Assembly: GCF_001011155.1 (NCBI RefSeq)
Contig: NZ_CP011479.1
Span: forward strand, 1,320,501 to 1,384,500
Length of the DNA stretch: 64,000 bases
Reading direction: 5' to 3'
DNA from: Hoeflea sp. IMCC20628
Lineage (GTDB): Bacteria; Pseudomonadota; Alphaproteobacteria; Rhizobiales; Rhizobiaceae
Both the position numbers and the translations under genes were made by a program. This document shows, piece after piece, positions 1 to 8,452 of this stretch (position 1 is its first letter; each line of letters starts with the position of its first letter). The notes beneath the pieces are model-generated. The model was not told the DNA's origin, did no database searches, and saw only the letters and a list, made by a program, of their open reading frames with translations.

Positions 1-195
1 CGGTCGTGAGTTGACGCGTTTCTCTTTCTTGTCCGTAGAGGGCGGCTTGGAAGACGTCCGAGAATCCTTGGCAGGCCGTTGGAGCCGAAGCACCATCTCG
101 ATCAATTCGTCCTTGCTCAGCTGCTGCAAATCAGTCCGATCCATATCATCATGGATTCAGACATTGTGGTGCATGGCAAGGGGGTGGGTAATTAC
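1..195 (-). mobile_element. IS66-family element, right end only (copy A, cut by window edge)
   Basis: These bases match 2479-2673 of the complete element, as far as I can compare by eye. They hold the first ~47 codons of the transposase (minus strand) and the outer terminal repeat, which ends in GGGGTGGGTAATTAC at 181-195. The rest of the element lies beyond the left window edge. The next bases (caataatg) do not repeat at any other copy boundary, so no 8-bp target duplication can be assigned. Confidence 0.85.
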
Positions 196-506
196 CAATA
201 ATGTATTGCCTGCCGCTTCGTGATTTTGATTTGACTGATGCCATTATTCTAGGAAGTTGCGCCACAATCTCTTCGTTCAGCGACAGTTCAGGCTCCTCCA
301 GAAGCAAAGGCGAGGTACCGCGCTCCTGCAAAAGCCAAAGGATCGACATTATTCTCAACGTTCCATCGGAAAATTGATCTTCTCGCTGTCTGGCTCCTCG
401 CGGGCGGTGGTGCTTAAACTTGATCTCCAAATGCGGATGGCCAGTAATGTCATCGTTCAGAAACTTCAGGTCTTCCAGATGCGGGACAATTGTCCTTAAC
501 GCTGTT
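196..506 (-). pseudogene. Internal fragment of an AAA (AAA_21/OLD-like) ATPase gene trapped between IS copies
   Basis: One minus-strand frame is open over the whole interval between the two IS ends, about 103 codons. It encodes an ABC-like signature segment (FSDGTLRIMSILWLL) and a Walker B/D-loop segment (LLLEEPELSLNEE), typical of AAA_21-type ATPases found in defence and DNA-repair contexts. The Walker A part, the true start and the C-terminus are missing because the frame runs into IS sequence on both sides. The fragment therefore cannot make a working ATPase. It is probably the remains of a gene destroyed by IS66 insertion and later rearrangement. The fold assignment rests on motifs only, and the original function is unknown. 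Confidence 0.7.
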
Positions 507-1298
507 GTAATTACCCACCCCTGAATTTATGATTTCGGGCCTTGATGTCGGCCTACGCCAAGACGGATGCGATAACCTGGAAGGGATTTGCGCCTTTAAG
601 GCGGGCGGTATCGACGGTTGTGCGTACATCCGCCTCGGCTTGGGTGGCCCACATGGCGCGATATCCGTTTGTCACCTTTCTCTGAATGACCCATGGACGG
701 AGCTTTCGCTCAGATGTGTTGTTGGTGACATCGACTTCTCCGGGATAGTCGCAAAACGTCAGCAGCTGATCGCGGGCCCGCCCGATCTTGGCCTGGAGCT
801 TTTGGGCCAGGTCGCATGAAGTCGGGGCGCATAGAAGCCCCGCAAGCTGTTTATCGAATTTGCGCTTCTTGCTTGCGACGGTAGACGCAGCGAATGTGCT
901 TATGGCTCTGGCGAAATCAAACACACGGCCAAACCAAAGCTGGAAGCGAAGAGGGAGATCATCCTCGCCATGTTCCAGCGCAAAGGCTGTATCACGCGCC
1001 AAATGTGCAAGGTAGGTTTGATGTCGGTGGCCGTGAGATTGCTGGGCTGAATACCGATCAGATATCCATACCTCGGGGACATGGCCGCCCATGGTCTCGT
1101 GAACGACCCGTGCTGCACGGGAGTAATCGGGCTGGTGGACAACGGCATCCTTGCAATGAAAAACCCAGTGCTGAGCATTCGTGCCCTCGATGCGCACACC
1201 GGTTTCGTCGCTGGCGACAACGCGGGCGGCTCGAAGGCTGGCCTTGGCGGCCTGTGCTGTGGCCTGGAAGCTCGGACGGGAGCGGGCAAACATGTTCA
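507..1298 (-). mobile_element. Truncated IS66-family element (copy B)
   Basis: It starts at 507 with the outer repeat GTAATTACCCACCCC and parallels the complete copy at an offset of 792 bases, with a few substitutions (for example Tyr for Cys in the TCLAHLARD segment). It stops abruptly at 1298, exactly where the complete element begins, so it lacks the promoter-proximal part. The transposase remnant inside is the C-terminal 246 residues. Copy C appears to have inserted into copy B, and the distal part of B was then lost, because B does not resume after 2673. Confidence 0.85.
553..1293 (-). pseudogene. IS66-type transposase, C-terminal fragment
   Basis: The open frame corresponds to residues 180-425 of the complete transposase at 1345-2622. 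It keeps all three catalytic positions of the DDE domain (ASDETG, WISDRYS, NNTSERK). It has lost the N-terminal helix-turn-helix region and the Cys4 zinc-binding region needed for end recognition. The Met at 1293 is an internal Met, not an authentic start, and no promoter or ribosome site precedes it because the next bases are the end of another IS copy. It is expected to be non-functional. Confidence 0.8.
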
Positions 1299-2673
1299 GT
1301 AATTACCCACCCCTGAATTTATGATTTCGGGCCTTGATGTCGGCCTACGCCAAGACGGATGCGATAACCTGGAAGGGATTTGCGCCTTTAAGGCGGGCGG
1401 TATCGACGGTTGTGCGTACATCCGCCTCGGCTTGGGTGGCCCACATGGCGCGATATCCGTTTGTCACCTTTCTCTGAATGACCCATGGACGGAGCTTTCG
1501 CTCAGATGTGTTGTTGGTGACATCGACTTCTCCGGGATAGTCGCAAAACGTCAGCAGCTGATCGCGGGCCCGCCCGACCTTGGCCTGGAGCTTCTGGGCC
1601 AGGTCGCATGAAGTCGGGGCGCATAGAAGCCCGGCAAGCTGTTTATCGAATTTGCGCTTCTTGCTTGCGACGGTAGACGCAGCGAATGTGCTTATGGCTC
1701 TGGCGAAATCAAACACACGGCCAAACCAAAGCTGGAAGCGAAGAGGGAGATCATCCTCGCCATGTTCCAGCGCAAAGGCTGTATCACGCGCCAAATGTGC
1801 AAGGCAGGTTTGATGTCGATGGCCGTGAGATTGCTGGGCTGAATACCGATCAGATATCCATACCTCGGGGACATGGCCGCCCATGGTCTCGTGAACGACC
1901 CGTGCTGCACGGGAGTAATCGGGCTGGTGGACAACGGCATCCTTGCAATGAAAAACCCAGTGTTGGGCATTTGTGCCCTCAATACGCACACCGGTTTCGT
2001 CGCTGGCGACAACGCGGGCGGCTCGAAGGCTGGCCTTGGCGGCCTGTGCTGTGGCCTGGAAGCTCGGACGGGAGCGGGCAAACATGTTCATGATCGCGCC
2101 CTCGCTCGCATGGAGGCCGAAGATATCCATGAACACATCGCTCAGGCGTTCGTAAGACAATGCATGGAAACTCTTGAGGTAGATCGCCAGCGCGTGAATG
2201 CCTGGCCCGAACGGCGTTGCGGTTGCCACGGCAGGTGCGGTGGCTTTTGTCGTCGTGCCGCATTGCGGGCAATGACAGGAAAAACGCCGATGCCGGGTGA
2301 CATGAGGACGGATCGCAGGAATATCGATCTCGTCATAGGCCCCGGCCAGCACCATCGTATCATCACCGGAAAACGCATGGCCGCATCTCTTGCAGGCGGT
2401 CGGTTCATGATCGCGAAACATGTCGGCAAAATCCGCCAGCACCCTATTGTGGGGTTCATGCCCGGGCTTGGCTCCACCCGGTCGTGAGTTGACGCGTTTC
2501 TCTTTCTTGTCCGTAGAGGGCGGCTTGGAAGACGTCCGAGAATCCTTGGCAGGCCGTTGGAGCCGAAGCACCATCTCGATCAATTCGTCCTTGCTCAGCT
2601 GCTGCAAATCAGTCCGATCCATATCATCATGGATTCAGACATTGTGGTGCATGGCAAGGGGGTGGGTAATTAC
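1299..2673 (-). mobile_element. Complete IS66-family insertion sequence (copy C)
   Basis: The element is 1375 bp, bounded by inverted terminal repeats GTAATTACCCACCCC (1299-1313) and GGGGTGGGTAATTAC (2659-2673). Ends starting with GTAA are typical of IS66. It contains a single transposase gene and no tnpA/tnpB-type accessory genes, as in the ISBst12-like branch. The eight flanking bases differ (catgttca on the left, ccataacg on the right), so the expected 8-bp target duplication is absent and at least one flank has been rearranged. Confidence 0.88.
1345..2622 (-). CDS. IS66-family transposase
   Basis: This 425-residue protein catalyses transposition of the surrounding element. The N-terminal ~60 residues are a basic, Ser/Lys/Pro-rich linker (SSKPPSTDKKEKRV). 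A Cys4 zinc-binding region follows (CKRC near 77-80 and CHCPQC near 116-121). The DDE domain then shows Asp208 (ASDETG), Asp258 (WISDRYS) and Glu374 (NNTSERKLRPW). Length and order match single-gene IS66 transposases of the ISBst12 type. The gene fills most of the element, starts 51 bases inside its right end, and has no visible frameshift, so this copy may be active. Confidence 0.92.
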   Translation of the reverse strand: MDRTDLQQLSKDELIEMVLRLQRPAKDSRTSSKPPSTDKKEKRVNSRPGGAKPGHEPHNRVLADFADMFRDHEPTACKRCGHAFSGDDTMVLAGAYDEIDIPAIRPHVTRHRRFSCHCPQCGTTTKATAPAVATATPFGPGIHALAIYLKSFHALSYERLSDVFMDIFGLHASEGAIMNMFARSRPSFQATAQAAKASLRAARVVASDETGVRIEGTNAQHWVFHCKDAVVHQPDYSRAARVVHETMGGHVPEVWISDRYSAQQSHGHRHQTCLAHLARDTAFALEHGEDDLPLRFQLWFGRVFDFARAISTFAASTVASKKRKFDKQLAGLLCAPTSCDLAQKLQAKVGRARDQLLTFCDYPGEVDVTNNTSERKLRPWVIQRKVTNGYRAMWATQAEADVRTTVDTARLKGANPFQVIASVLA

Positions 2674-2733
2674 CCATAACGTGCATGAGCGCGCCGCGCC
2701 GCCTTGTCCCCGAAGAAAAAAAGGAATTTTCCA

Positions 2734-3552
2734 GTGACACCAGCTGACCTGTTGGCCCCTTTCGATCTGAGCGGCCGGATTGTTCTTGTGACCGGCGGCA
2801 CCGGCGGCATTGGCCGGGCCTGTGTGGAACGGTTGGCGCAATACGGCGCGACGGTTGCCTTCACCTATGTCGAAAACGTCGAAGACCGCGCAGTGGCGCT
2901 GGACAGCTTTGACCTGCCGAATGTGACGGCCCACCCGCTGGATCTGCGCAGCCACGCATCGATCCGCCGCTGTTTTGCCAGCGTGATCGCCGAGCACGGC
3001 AGAATCGATATTCTGCTGAACAATGCCGCCGTCGGGTCGGCCACAGTCGCCGCCTTGTCGGATGACGCTGCCGAACAGGACAGTCTGATGATGACCATCA
3101 ATGCGGATGGCACCCTGAAAATGTGTCAGGAATTCCTGTCGCTGCCGGAAGGCACGAACCGCAAGCTGATCAACATCAGCTCTGTCGGCGGCGGCATTAC
3201 CGCGTTTCCGGGGTTCCGGCTGTCCGATGGCATGAGCAAGGCAGCCGTGGCCTTCTTGACCCGTCAATTGGCGGCCGAGACCACGCACAAGGATGTCGAT
3301 GTCTTTGCGATCTGCCCGGGGGCGACCGACACGCCGATGTTCCAGGCCAGCACGCTGAACAAGCTTACGCCCGAGGAACGCGCACGGTTTTGCGAAAACC
3401 TGCCCAGGAGCCGCCTGATCCAGCCCGCCGACATCGCCGCCGTGGTGCATTTTCTGGCGACACCTGCATCGCGCGTCATGCACGGAGCAATCCTGGATGC
3501 CTCCATGGGCCTGGGGTCGCGACCGGGGCTGCAGACCGAATTTCAGGGTTGA
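2734..3552 (+). CDS. SDR-family oxidoreductase lacking the catalytic tyrosine
   Basis: The 272-residue protein has a classical short-chain dehydrogenase fold: cofactor loop TGGTGGIG at ~20-27, the NNAA motif near 96-99 and paired Ser 149/150 before the active site. The normal YxxxK motif reads DGMSK (Asp165, Lys169), so the catalytic Tyr is replaced by Asp. It may be a non-canonical or non-catalytic member. I chose GTG 2734 because AAGGA (2721-2725) sits 8 bases upstream; a TTG at 2704 in the same frame has no comparable site. The gene starts 60 bases after the IS66 element, so its native upstream region has probably been replaced. The substrate is unknown. Confidence 0.8.
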   Translation: MTPADLLAPFDLSGRIVLVTGGTGGIGRACVERLAQYGATVAFTYVENVEDRAVALDSFDLPNVTAHPLDLRSHASIRRCFASVIAEHGRIDILLNNAAVGSATVAALSDDAAEQDSLMMTINADGTLKMCQEFLSLPEGTNRKLINISSVGGGITAFPGFRLSDGMSKAAVAFLTRQLAAETTHKDVDVFAICPGATDTPMFQASTLNKLTPEERARFCENLPRSRLIQPADIAAVVHFLATPASRVMHGAILDASMGLGSRPGLQTEFQG

Positions 3553-4574
3553 ACGAGACGTAGATGAAGACGCACATTTTCATCTCCCTGGGGGTTTGCT
3601 GACACGTGAGCATCGCAGCAACCGAGTCGTCATCAAACACGCATCTAACGTTTCGTCATCCTCGGCCTCCGAGCCGAGGATCCATTCCGTGATGCTTCCC
3701 AGTGGTTTGCTCGTGGATGGGGCACGGAATGGATCCTCGGGTCGGGGCCCGAGGATGACGACGGAGAGGGAGGTGCGCGACGAAACAGAGGGGCACGCGT
3801 GACGACCAAAAGAGTGGAGAGCGTGACGACGGAGATGGACGTGCAGACGCCGGAGAATGCGGCGGGCACGTGACGGCGGGCGGTTCGCGTCAACGGGTGG
3901 GCAACGCGCAAACACGCTCTCATGGGCCCAAAACGGGGACAATCCCGCGCCCAAACCCCGGCAAATCCAAGCCCCCTTGGCAAAATCCCTGCCGTTTTGT
4001 CCCCATCTTCCATCCCCATGCCATGCTTGGCCTGCTCCCGCTGCCGGATGGATCGCGAACGTTTCGATGCAGGTGGGAGGGAATGCCTCCCTGTCAGGCG
4101 CGCAAACGTCAGCGTGACCTTACGGGAGGAGGCGAGGGCCAACGCGGTTCCGCTGGCGGCGTGCTTTCCTTAGGGATTGCTGCGCCAGCCAGCCACCGGG
4201 CCGGGTTCTGCTTTCCTGCCTGCGGGCGGGGGCGGGGCACCGGTCCGGGCCTGTGGCGGACATGGCGTATTTTGCGTCAAGGTCCGTGCCGGAATGCGCG
4301 CCCAAAGCATCTCCCGCGGTTCGTCCGAACTGCGGCCGGGGCAACCCGGACGGAGGGCCCTGAAGAGGGGCAGGTGAAGTAGCCAACCTCCGTGTGCATT
4401 GCGAGGCTGATGCCTGTCGGATGGGGACGCCATCCGGCGAGTTCCGGGCCGCGCGCGCGTAGCGCCACCCAACTACTCCTTTACCAGAGGCACTGCCCGC
4501 GTGCGGCCCTCCGGATTCACTTCTCCTCACACCCCGGCGGCACAGTCGCGCGGGAGTAATTGCGGTTGCAGTGC
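3553..4574. other. About 1 kb with no convincing gene
   Basis: Several overlapping open frames exist on both strands, but none has a recognisable domain, a consistent ribosome site or natural-looking composition. They are rich in Arg, Pro and Ala, as expected from random GC-rich DNA. The only structured item I can define is the inverted repeat at 3654-3760. I looked for tmRNA, RNase P and SRP RNA landmarks and found none. It may be decayed DNA next to the IS cluster. Confidence 0.55.
3654..3760. repeat. Large inverted repeat of the CGTCATCCTCGG...GGAATGGATCC type
   Basis: The left arm contains CGTCATCCTCGG and CCGAGGATCCATTCCGTG (ending at 3691). The right arm, from 3723, contains CACGGAATGGATCCTCGG and CCCGAGGATGACG. 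Each arm is itself a small hairpin, and the two arms pair with each other, giving a cruciform-like unit of ~107 bases. Dispersed palindromic elements with such wording recur in intergenic DNA of Rhizobiales; that is from general knowledge and was not checked here. Confidence 0.7.
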
Positions 4575-4650
4575 GGGGACAGTTTACTTTCGGGCGATCA
4601 GCCGGCAGCCTGGCCATGAACGGACATCAGCCCGAAAGTAAACTGTCCCC
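4575..4650. repeat. REP-like palindrome (GGGGACAGTTTACTTT type)
   Basis: Two perfectly complementary 21-base arms (4575-4595 and 4630-4650) flank a 34-base loop, with the outer ends reading GGGGACAGTTTAC and its complement. A related palindrome lies at 19941-19993. Both sit directly at the 3' end of a minus-strand gene, here ten bases after the paaE stop. They may terminate or protect transcripts, or be REP sequences mobilised by a RAYT transposase elsewhere in the genome. No RAYT gene is in the window. Confidence 0.7.
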
Positions 4651-4659
4651 GACCTTGGC

Positions 4660-5754
4660 TCACTGCGCGTCGAAATCCAGCACCAGCCGGTCTGTGTCCG
4701 GCCGCGCCTGGCAGCTCAGCGTAAACCCGGCTTCGATCTCCCAGGGTTCGAGCGAGAAATTTTCATCCATGGTGGCGGTGCCTTCAACGATCTTGCAGCG
4801 GCAGGTGCAGCACATGCCGCCGGCGCAGGAAAAAGGCAGGTCCATGCCGGCCTTCATCGCCGCGCTGAGCACCGTGTCGGTGGCAGCGTCGACCTCTATG
4901 GTGCGGCGGGCGCCGTCGAGGATGATGTCGACCGAGGCGCCGGGACCATTCGGCCCTATGCCGTTGGCGGCTTTCGGTTTCGGCGCAGGGGCGGGCGCCG
5001 AGCCGGGGGCCGGGGTGAACAGCTCGAACTTGATCCGGTCTTCATTCACACCCATGGCCGCCATCGCGGTGGAGGCCGAGCGGATCATCGGCTCGGGGCC
5101 GCAGATATAGATGGCGTCGGCCCTGGCCGGATCGATCAGACCGTGGCTGGCCAAGGTCTCGAGCTTGGCGGCATCGAGCCGGCCATTCATGATCTCGACG
5201 TCCTGGACTTCCTCGTCCATCACATGCAGCAGCGTGAAGCGGGTGGTGTAGCGGTCTTTGAGATCATTGAGATCATCAAGGAACATGACGCTGGAGGAGT
5301 TGCGGTTGGCGTAGAGCAGCGTGACCGAGGAATTGGGTTCGCCGGCAAGCACCGACTTTGCGATCGACAGGCAGGGCGTGATGCCGGAGCCGGCGGCCAG
5401 CAGCAGATAGTTATGGTCGTCGCCACTGACCTCCACCGTAAACCGGCCCTGCGGCGGCATCACCTGAATGCGGTCGCCTGCTTTCAGCGTCTGGGCGAAG
5501 CCGGAAAAGCGGCCGTTCTCGATGTGCTTGACGCCGACGGTGCGGCGGTCGGTTTCACTGAGCGGCGAGCAGATCGAATAGGAACGGCGCATGTCCTCGC
5601 CACCAATGTCGGCGCGCAGCGTCAGGTATTGGCCCGGCAGGAAAGCGAAGGCGTCGCGTCTCTCCTCGGGGATGGCAAAGGTGATGGCCACGGCGTCCGG
5701 CGTTTCGTTGCGGACAGCGGAAATTTCGAGTTCATGAAAGCGCGGAGCGGCCAT
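4660..5754 (-). CDS. paaE: Phenylacetyl-CoA 1,2-epoxidase, reductase subunit PaaE
   Basis: PaaE passes electrons from NAD(P)H through FAD and a [2Fe-2S] centre to the PaaABC(D) monooxygenase, which epoxidises the ring of phenylacetyl-CoA. The N-terminal ~240 residues form a ferredoxin-reductase module: RRSYSICSP for FAD, AAGSGITPCLSIAK and CGPEPMI for the nucleotide. After an Ala/Pro-rich linker comes a plant-type ferredoxin domain with CAGGMCCTC and a later Cys (FTLSCQ). I start at ATG 5754 (MAAPRFHELEI), preceded by GAGGA; an upstream in-frame Met at 5787 would overlap paaD. It is the last gene of paaABCDE, with a 10-base gap after paaD, and a palindrome follows its stop. Confidence 0.95.
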   Translation of the reverse strand: MAAPRFHELEISAVRNETPDAVAITFAIPEERRDAFAFLPGQYLTLRADIGGEDMRRSYSICSPLSETDRRTVGVKHIENGRFSGFAQTLKAGDRIQVMPPQGRFTVEVSGDDHNYLLLAAGSGITPCLSIAKSVLAGEPNSSVTLLYANRNSSSVMFLDDLNDLKDRYTTRFTLLHVMDEEVQDVEIMNGRLDAAKLETLASHGLIDPARADAIYICGPEPMIRSASTAMAAMGVNEDRIKFELFTPAPGSAPAPAPKPKAANGIGPNGPGASVDIILDGARRTIEVDAATDTVLSAAMKAGMDLPFSCAGGMCCTCRCKIVEGTATMDENFSLEPWEIEAGFTLSCQARPDTDRLVLDFDAQ

Positions 5755-5764
5755 TGTCAGTTCC

Positions 5765-6295
5765 TCAGATGCACTTGAAATAGTCAAACGGTTCGGCGCA
5801 GTCGTCGCAGCGGTAATGCGCCTTGCAGGCGGTGGAGCCGAATTCGGAGACCTTGGTGGTATGGCTCGAGCCGCAGCGCGGGCAGGCGATCACGTCTTCT
5901 GCGAAGAAAGCCCGCCTGCCTCCGGACACGCCCACCGGCGGGGCGATGCCATAGGCGCGCAGCTTCTCGCGGCCTTCGTCCGTTATCCAGTCGGTGGTCC
6001 AGGCCGGCGACATGACGCGCTCGATCCGCGAGTCAATTCTGGCGCTTAGCAGCGCTGTTTCAACCGCCATCTCAATGGCGATCACCGCCGGGCAGCCGGA
6101 ATAGGTCGGCGTCAGTCTGACGACGATTTGGCCGCTCTCGTCACGGCTGACCGAGCGCAAAATGCCGAGATCGGCAACGGTGACGCAAGGCACTTCCGGA
6201 TCGGGCACGGCGCTCGCCACTTCGAGCGCGCGGGCGAGCTCGAAGTCGGTCACATTCGTGACGGGGCCTTCTGCGGTGGTCGGCGTCTGGCTCAC
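5765..6295 (-). CDS. paaD: Phenylacetyl-CoA epoxidase accessory protein PaaD
   Basis: PaaD (176 residues) belongs to the MIP18/DUF59-like family and is thought to help mature the iron centres of the epoxidase. The DUF59 part is N-terminal (VPDPEVPCVTVADLGIL, then TPTYSGCPAV). The C-terminus carries a CxxC pair and further Cys (CPRCGSS, then CKAHYRCDDC), typical of PaaD. I chose GTG 6295, five bases after the paaC stop, because the protein begins naturally there. The frame stays open well upstream, but that stretch only overlaps paaC in another frame. It ends ten bases before paaE. Confidence 0.92.
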   Translation of the reverse strand: MSQTPTTAEGPVTNVTDFELARALEVASAVPDPEVPCVTVADLGILRSVSRDESGQIVVRLTPTYSGCPAVIAIEMAVETALLSARIDSRIERVMSPAWTTDWITDEGREKLRAYGIAPPVGVSGGRRAFFAEDVIACPRCGSSHTTKVSEFGSTACKAHYRCDDCAEPFDYFKCI

Positions 6296-6300
6296 AGCGC

Positions 6301-7077
6301 TTACCAGGTCTGGCCGGGATAGGCGCGCTGCATGAACTGCAGCTCGGCCAGCAGATGGCCCATGTCCTCGCCATGAATACCGTCGCGGCCGCCCTTTTGC
6401 GGAACACGCACTTCCGGCAGCTCGAGCTTGGCCGCAGCGAACACGGTGGCGATGGTGTCGTCCCATGTGGCGCGGATCGGTTCCGGGTCGGGCAGCAGAC
6501 CATTGGCAATGGCCTGGGCGCGGGCGGGCGAGGCCATGAACAGCTCGCCGGTGTAGCGGTGCAGTTCGGTGACCGCGTCGGCCATGCGGCGAGCGCTCTC
6601 GTCGGTACCGTCGCCCATGCGGATCACCCATTCGCCGGCATGGCGCAGATGATAGGTCATTTCCTTGTTGGTCTTGGCAGCGATGCCGCGCAACGTCTCG
6701 TCGCTCGATGTGGCGGCGATGGCCTGCCACATGGGCTGCATGAAGGCTGCGAAGTAAAGCTGGCGCAACATGGTGTGGGCGAAATCGCGGTTCTCGCGCT
6801 CGACCAGCAGGCAATTGCGATACTCGCGCTCGCGGCGCAGGAAGGCGAAATCGTCCTCGCTTCTGCCCTTGCCTTCGAGCTCTCCGGCATAGGCATAGAG
6901 CGCGCGGGCCTGGCCGATCAGATCGAGCCCCATATTGGCCAGCGCCAGCTCTTCCTCGAGGATCGGTGCATGGCCGCACCATTCCGACAGGCGATGGCCG
7001 AGGATCAGGCAATCATCGGCGATTTCGACGATGGCGCGGACCGCGGTTTCCTCAGCGCTTGCAACGGGCGCGCTCAT
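6301..7077 (-). CDS. paaC: Phenylacetyl-CoA 1,2-epoxidase, structural subunit PaaC
   Basis: PaaC (258 residues) is the catalytically silent ferritin-like partner that forms the heterodimeric core with PaaA and helps bind CoA substrate. The all-helical sequence shows typical PaaC segments (DDCLILGHRLSEW, GHAPILEEELALANMG, TNKEMTYHLRHAGEWV). The ATG at 7077 overlaps the paaB stop by one base (TGATG); the GTG just before it is less likely. It lies fourth from the promoter side in the tight paaABCDE operon, which implies coupled translation. Length is normal for the family. Confidence 0.94.
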   Translation of the reverse strand: MSAPVASAEETAVRAIVEIADDCLILGHRLSEWCGHAPILEEELALANMGLDLIGQARALYAYAGELEGKGRSEDDFAFLRREREYRNCLLVERENRDFAHTMLRQLYFAAFMQPMWQAIAATSSDETLRGIAAKTNKEMTYHLRHAGEWVIRMGDGTDESARRMADAVTELHRYTGELFMASPARAQAIANGLLPDPEPIRATWDDTIATVFAAAKLELPEVRVPQKGGRDGIHGEDMGHLLAELQFMQRAYPGQTW

Positions 7078-7364
7078 CACATGTGCCCCACTTCATCGGG
7101 GATCTCGTAGAAGGAGGGGTGACGGTAGATCTTGTCGTCGGCGGGCTCGAAATTCGGCTCGGCGAAGGACGGATCGGAAGCGGCAATGTCGGACGAGCGG
7201 ACCACCCAGATCGAGTTGCCTTCGCCGCGGCGGGTGTAGACGTCGCGGGCGGACTCTAGGGCAAGTGCTGAATCAGCTGCATGCAACGAGCCGACATGGC
7301 GGTGGTGCAGACCGTTGCGCGGGCGGATGAAGACTTCCCAGAGCGGCGTGAGTTCGGTTGTCAT
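7077..7364 (-). CDS. paaB: Phenylacetyl-CoA 1,2-epoxidase subunit PaaB
   Basis: PaaB is a small bridging subunit (95 residues here, the usual size) needed for assembly of the PaaABCE complex. The sequence has the family signature [21 protein letters not shown], followed by the segment around [17 protein letters not shown]. Its ATG overlaps the paaA stop by four bases (ATGA), and its own stop overlaps the paaC start, so translation is probably coupled along the operon. Confidence 0.95.
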   Translation of the reverse strand: MTTELTPLWEVFIRPRNGLHHRHVGSLHAADSALALESARDVYTRRGEGNSIWVVRSSDIAASDPSFAEPNFEPADDKIYRHPSFYEIPDEVGHM

Positions 7365-8356
7365 TCGGCGGCCTCCTGGGCACTCGGTTTCATGTCAGCG
7401 CGTTTCTTGGCGTGGGCAAGCGCTGCTTCGCGCACCCAGGCGCCATCGTCCCAGGCCTTGTTGCGGTCGCGCAGGCGGTCGCGGTTCATCGCGCCGTCGC
7501 CCCTGACCACGGCCTTGAACTCGGCCCAGTCGATCTCGCCATGGTCGTAGAGTTTGGTGTCTTCGTTCCACTTGAGGTCGGGATCGGGTACACTTAGGCC
7601 AAGATATTCAGCCTGCGGCACGGTGGCGGTGATGAATTTCTGCCGCAGCTCGTCATTGGAGAAGCGCTTGATCTTCCACTTCATCGACTGGTCGGAATTG
7701 GTGCTGTCAGTGTCGGAGGGGCCGAACATCATCAGCGATGGCCACCACCAGCGATTGAGCGCGTCCTGCGCCATTTCCTTCTGCTCGTCGGAGCCCTTGG
7801 CCAGCGTCATCATGATTTCATAGCCCTGACGCTGGTGGAAGCTTTCTTCCTTGCAGACGCGGATCATGGCGCGGGCATAGGGACCGTAGGAGCAGCGGCA
7901 GAGCGGGATCTGGTTCATGATCGCAGCACCATCGACCAGCCAGCCGATCGCGCCGATGTCGGCCCAGGTGGGCGTCGGGTAATTGAAGATCGAGGAGTAT
8001 TTGGCTTTGCCCGACAAGAGCTCTTCAGTCATCTGCTCGCGGGAGACGCCTAGCGTTTCGGCGGCGGAATAGAGATAGAGGCCGTGGCCGCCCTCATCCT
8101 GCACCTTTGCCAGAAGCGCGATCTTGCGACGCAGCGACGGCGCGCGGGTGATCCAGTTGCCCTCAGGCAGCATGCCGACGATTTCCGAATGCGCGTGCTG
8201 GCCGATCTGGCGCACCAGCGTGCGGCGATAGCCTTCGGGCATCGGATCGTTGGGTTCGATTTTTTCCTCGCGGTCAACGCGTGCCTGGAAGGCGGCGAGA
8301 AACTCTTCCGATTCCGTGGTGCTTGAGTCCGCGCCGATTAAGCCCTGGCTGTACAT
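7361..8356 (-). CDS. paaA: Phenylacetyl-CoA 1,2-epoxidase, catalytic subunit PaaA
   Basis: PaaA (331 residues) is the di-iron oxygenase subunit that inserts oxygen into the aromatic ring of phenylacetyl-CoA in the aerobic hybrid pathway. Ferritin-like iron-binding stretches are visible: [29 protein letters not shown] and [14 protein letters not shown] supply the Glu/His ligands expected of the family. GGAGGA lies just upstream of the ATG at 8356. It is the first gene of paaABCDE and lies directly behind the promoter/operator region at 8382-8426. Confidence 0.96.
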   Translation of the reverse strand: MYSQGLIGADSSTTESEEFLAAFQARVDREEKIEPNDPMPEGYRRTLVRQIGQHAHSEIVGMLPEGNWITRAPSLRRKIALLAKVQDEGGHGLYLYSAAETLGVSREQMTEELLSGKAKYSSIFNYPTPTWADIGAIGWLVDGAAIMNQIPLCRCSYGPYARAMIRVCKEESFHQRQGYEIMMTLAKGSDEQKEMAQDALNRWWWPSLMMFGPSDTDSTNSDQSMKWKIKRFSNDELRQKFITATVPQAEYLGLSVPDPDLKWNEDTKLYDHGEIDWAEFKAVVRGDGAMNRDRLRDRNKAWDDGAWVREAALAHAKKRADMKPSAQEAAE

Positions 8357-8381
8357 ATCGAGATCCTCCGCTATGGAGAAT

Positions 8382-8426
8382 ACTATATGTTACAGGCTTA
8401 AAGAAAGTCAAGCGCATCGTGTAACA
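8382..8426 (-). promoter_or_regulatory. Predicted paaA promoter with inverted-repeat operator
   Basis: On the minus strand a -35 box TTGACT (8406-8411) and a -10 box TATAGT (8382-8387) are separated by 18 bases, upstream of paaA. A perfect 7-base inverted repeat, TGTTACA at 8388-8394 and TGTAACA at 8420-8426, brackets the -35 region and touches the -10 box. A repressor bound there would block RNA polymerase. PaaX, encoded immediately upstream, is the natural candidate, with phenylacetyl-CoA as the known inducer of the family. Binding is inference. Confidence 0.6.
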
Positions 8427-8452
8427 CGTTGCCGGAGAGCCTGATTTGAGGA

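Noticed and set aside
507-2673. 8-bp target duplications for the IS66 copies
   Set aside because: The flanking octamers (caataatg, acgctgtt, catgttca, ccataacg) do not match in any pairing, so none can be claimed.
5765-7012. A 415-codon frame joining paaD to an N-terminal extension
   Set aside because: The extension only overlaps paaC out of frame and is Arg/Pro-rich; PaaD starts at GTG 6295.
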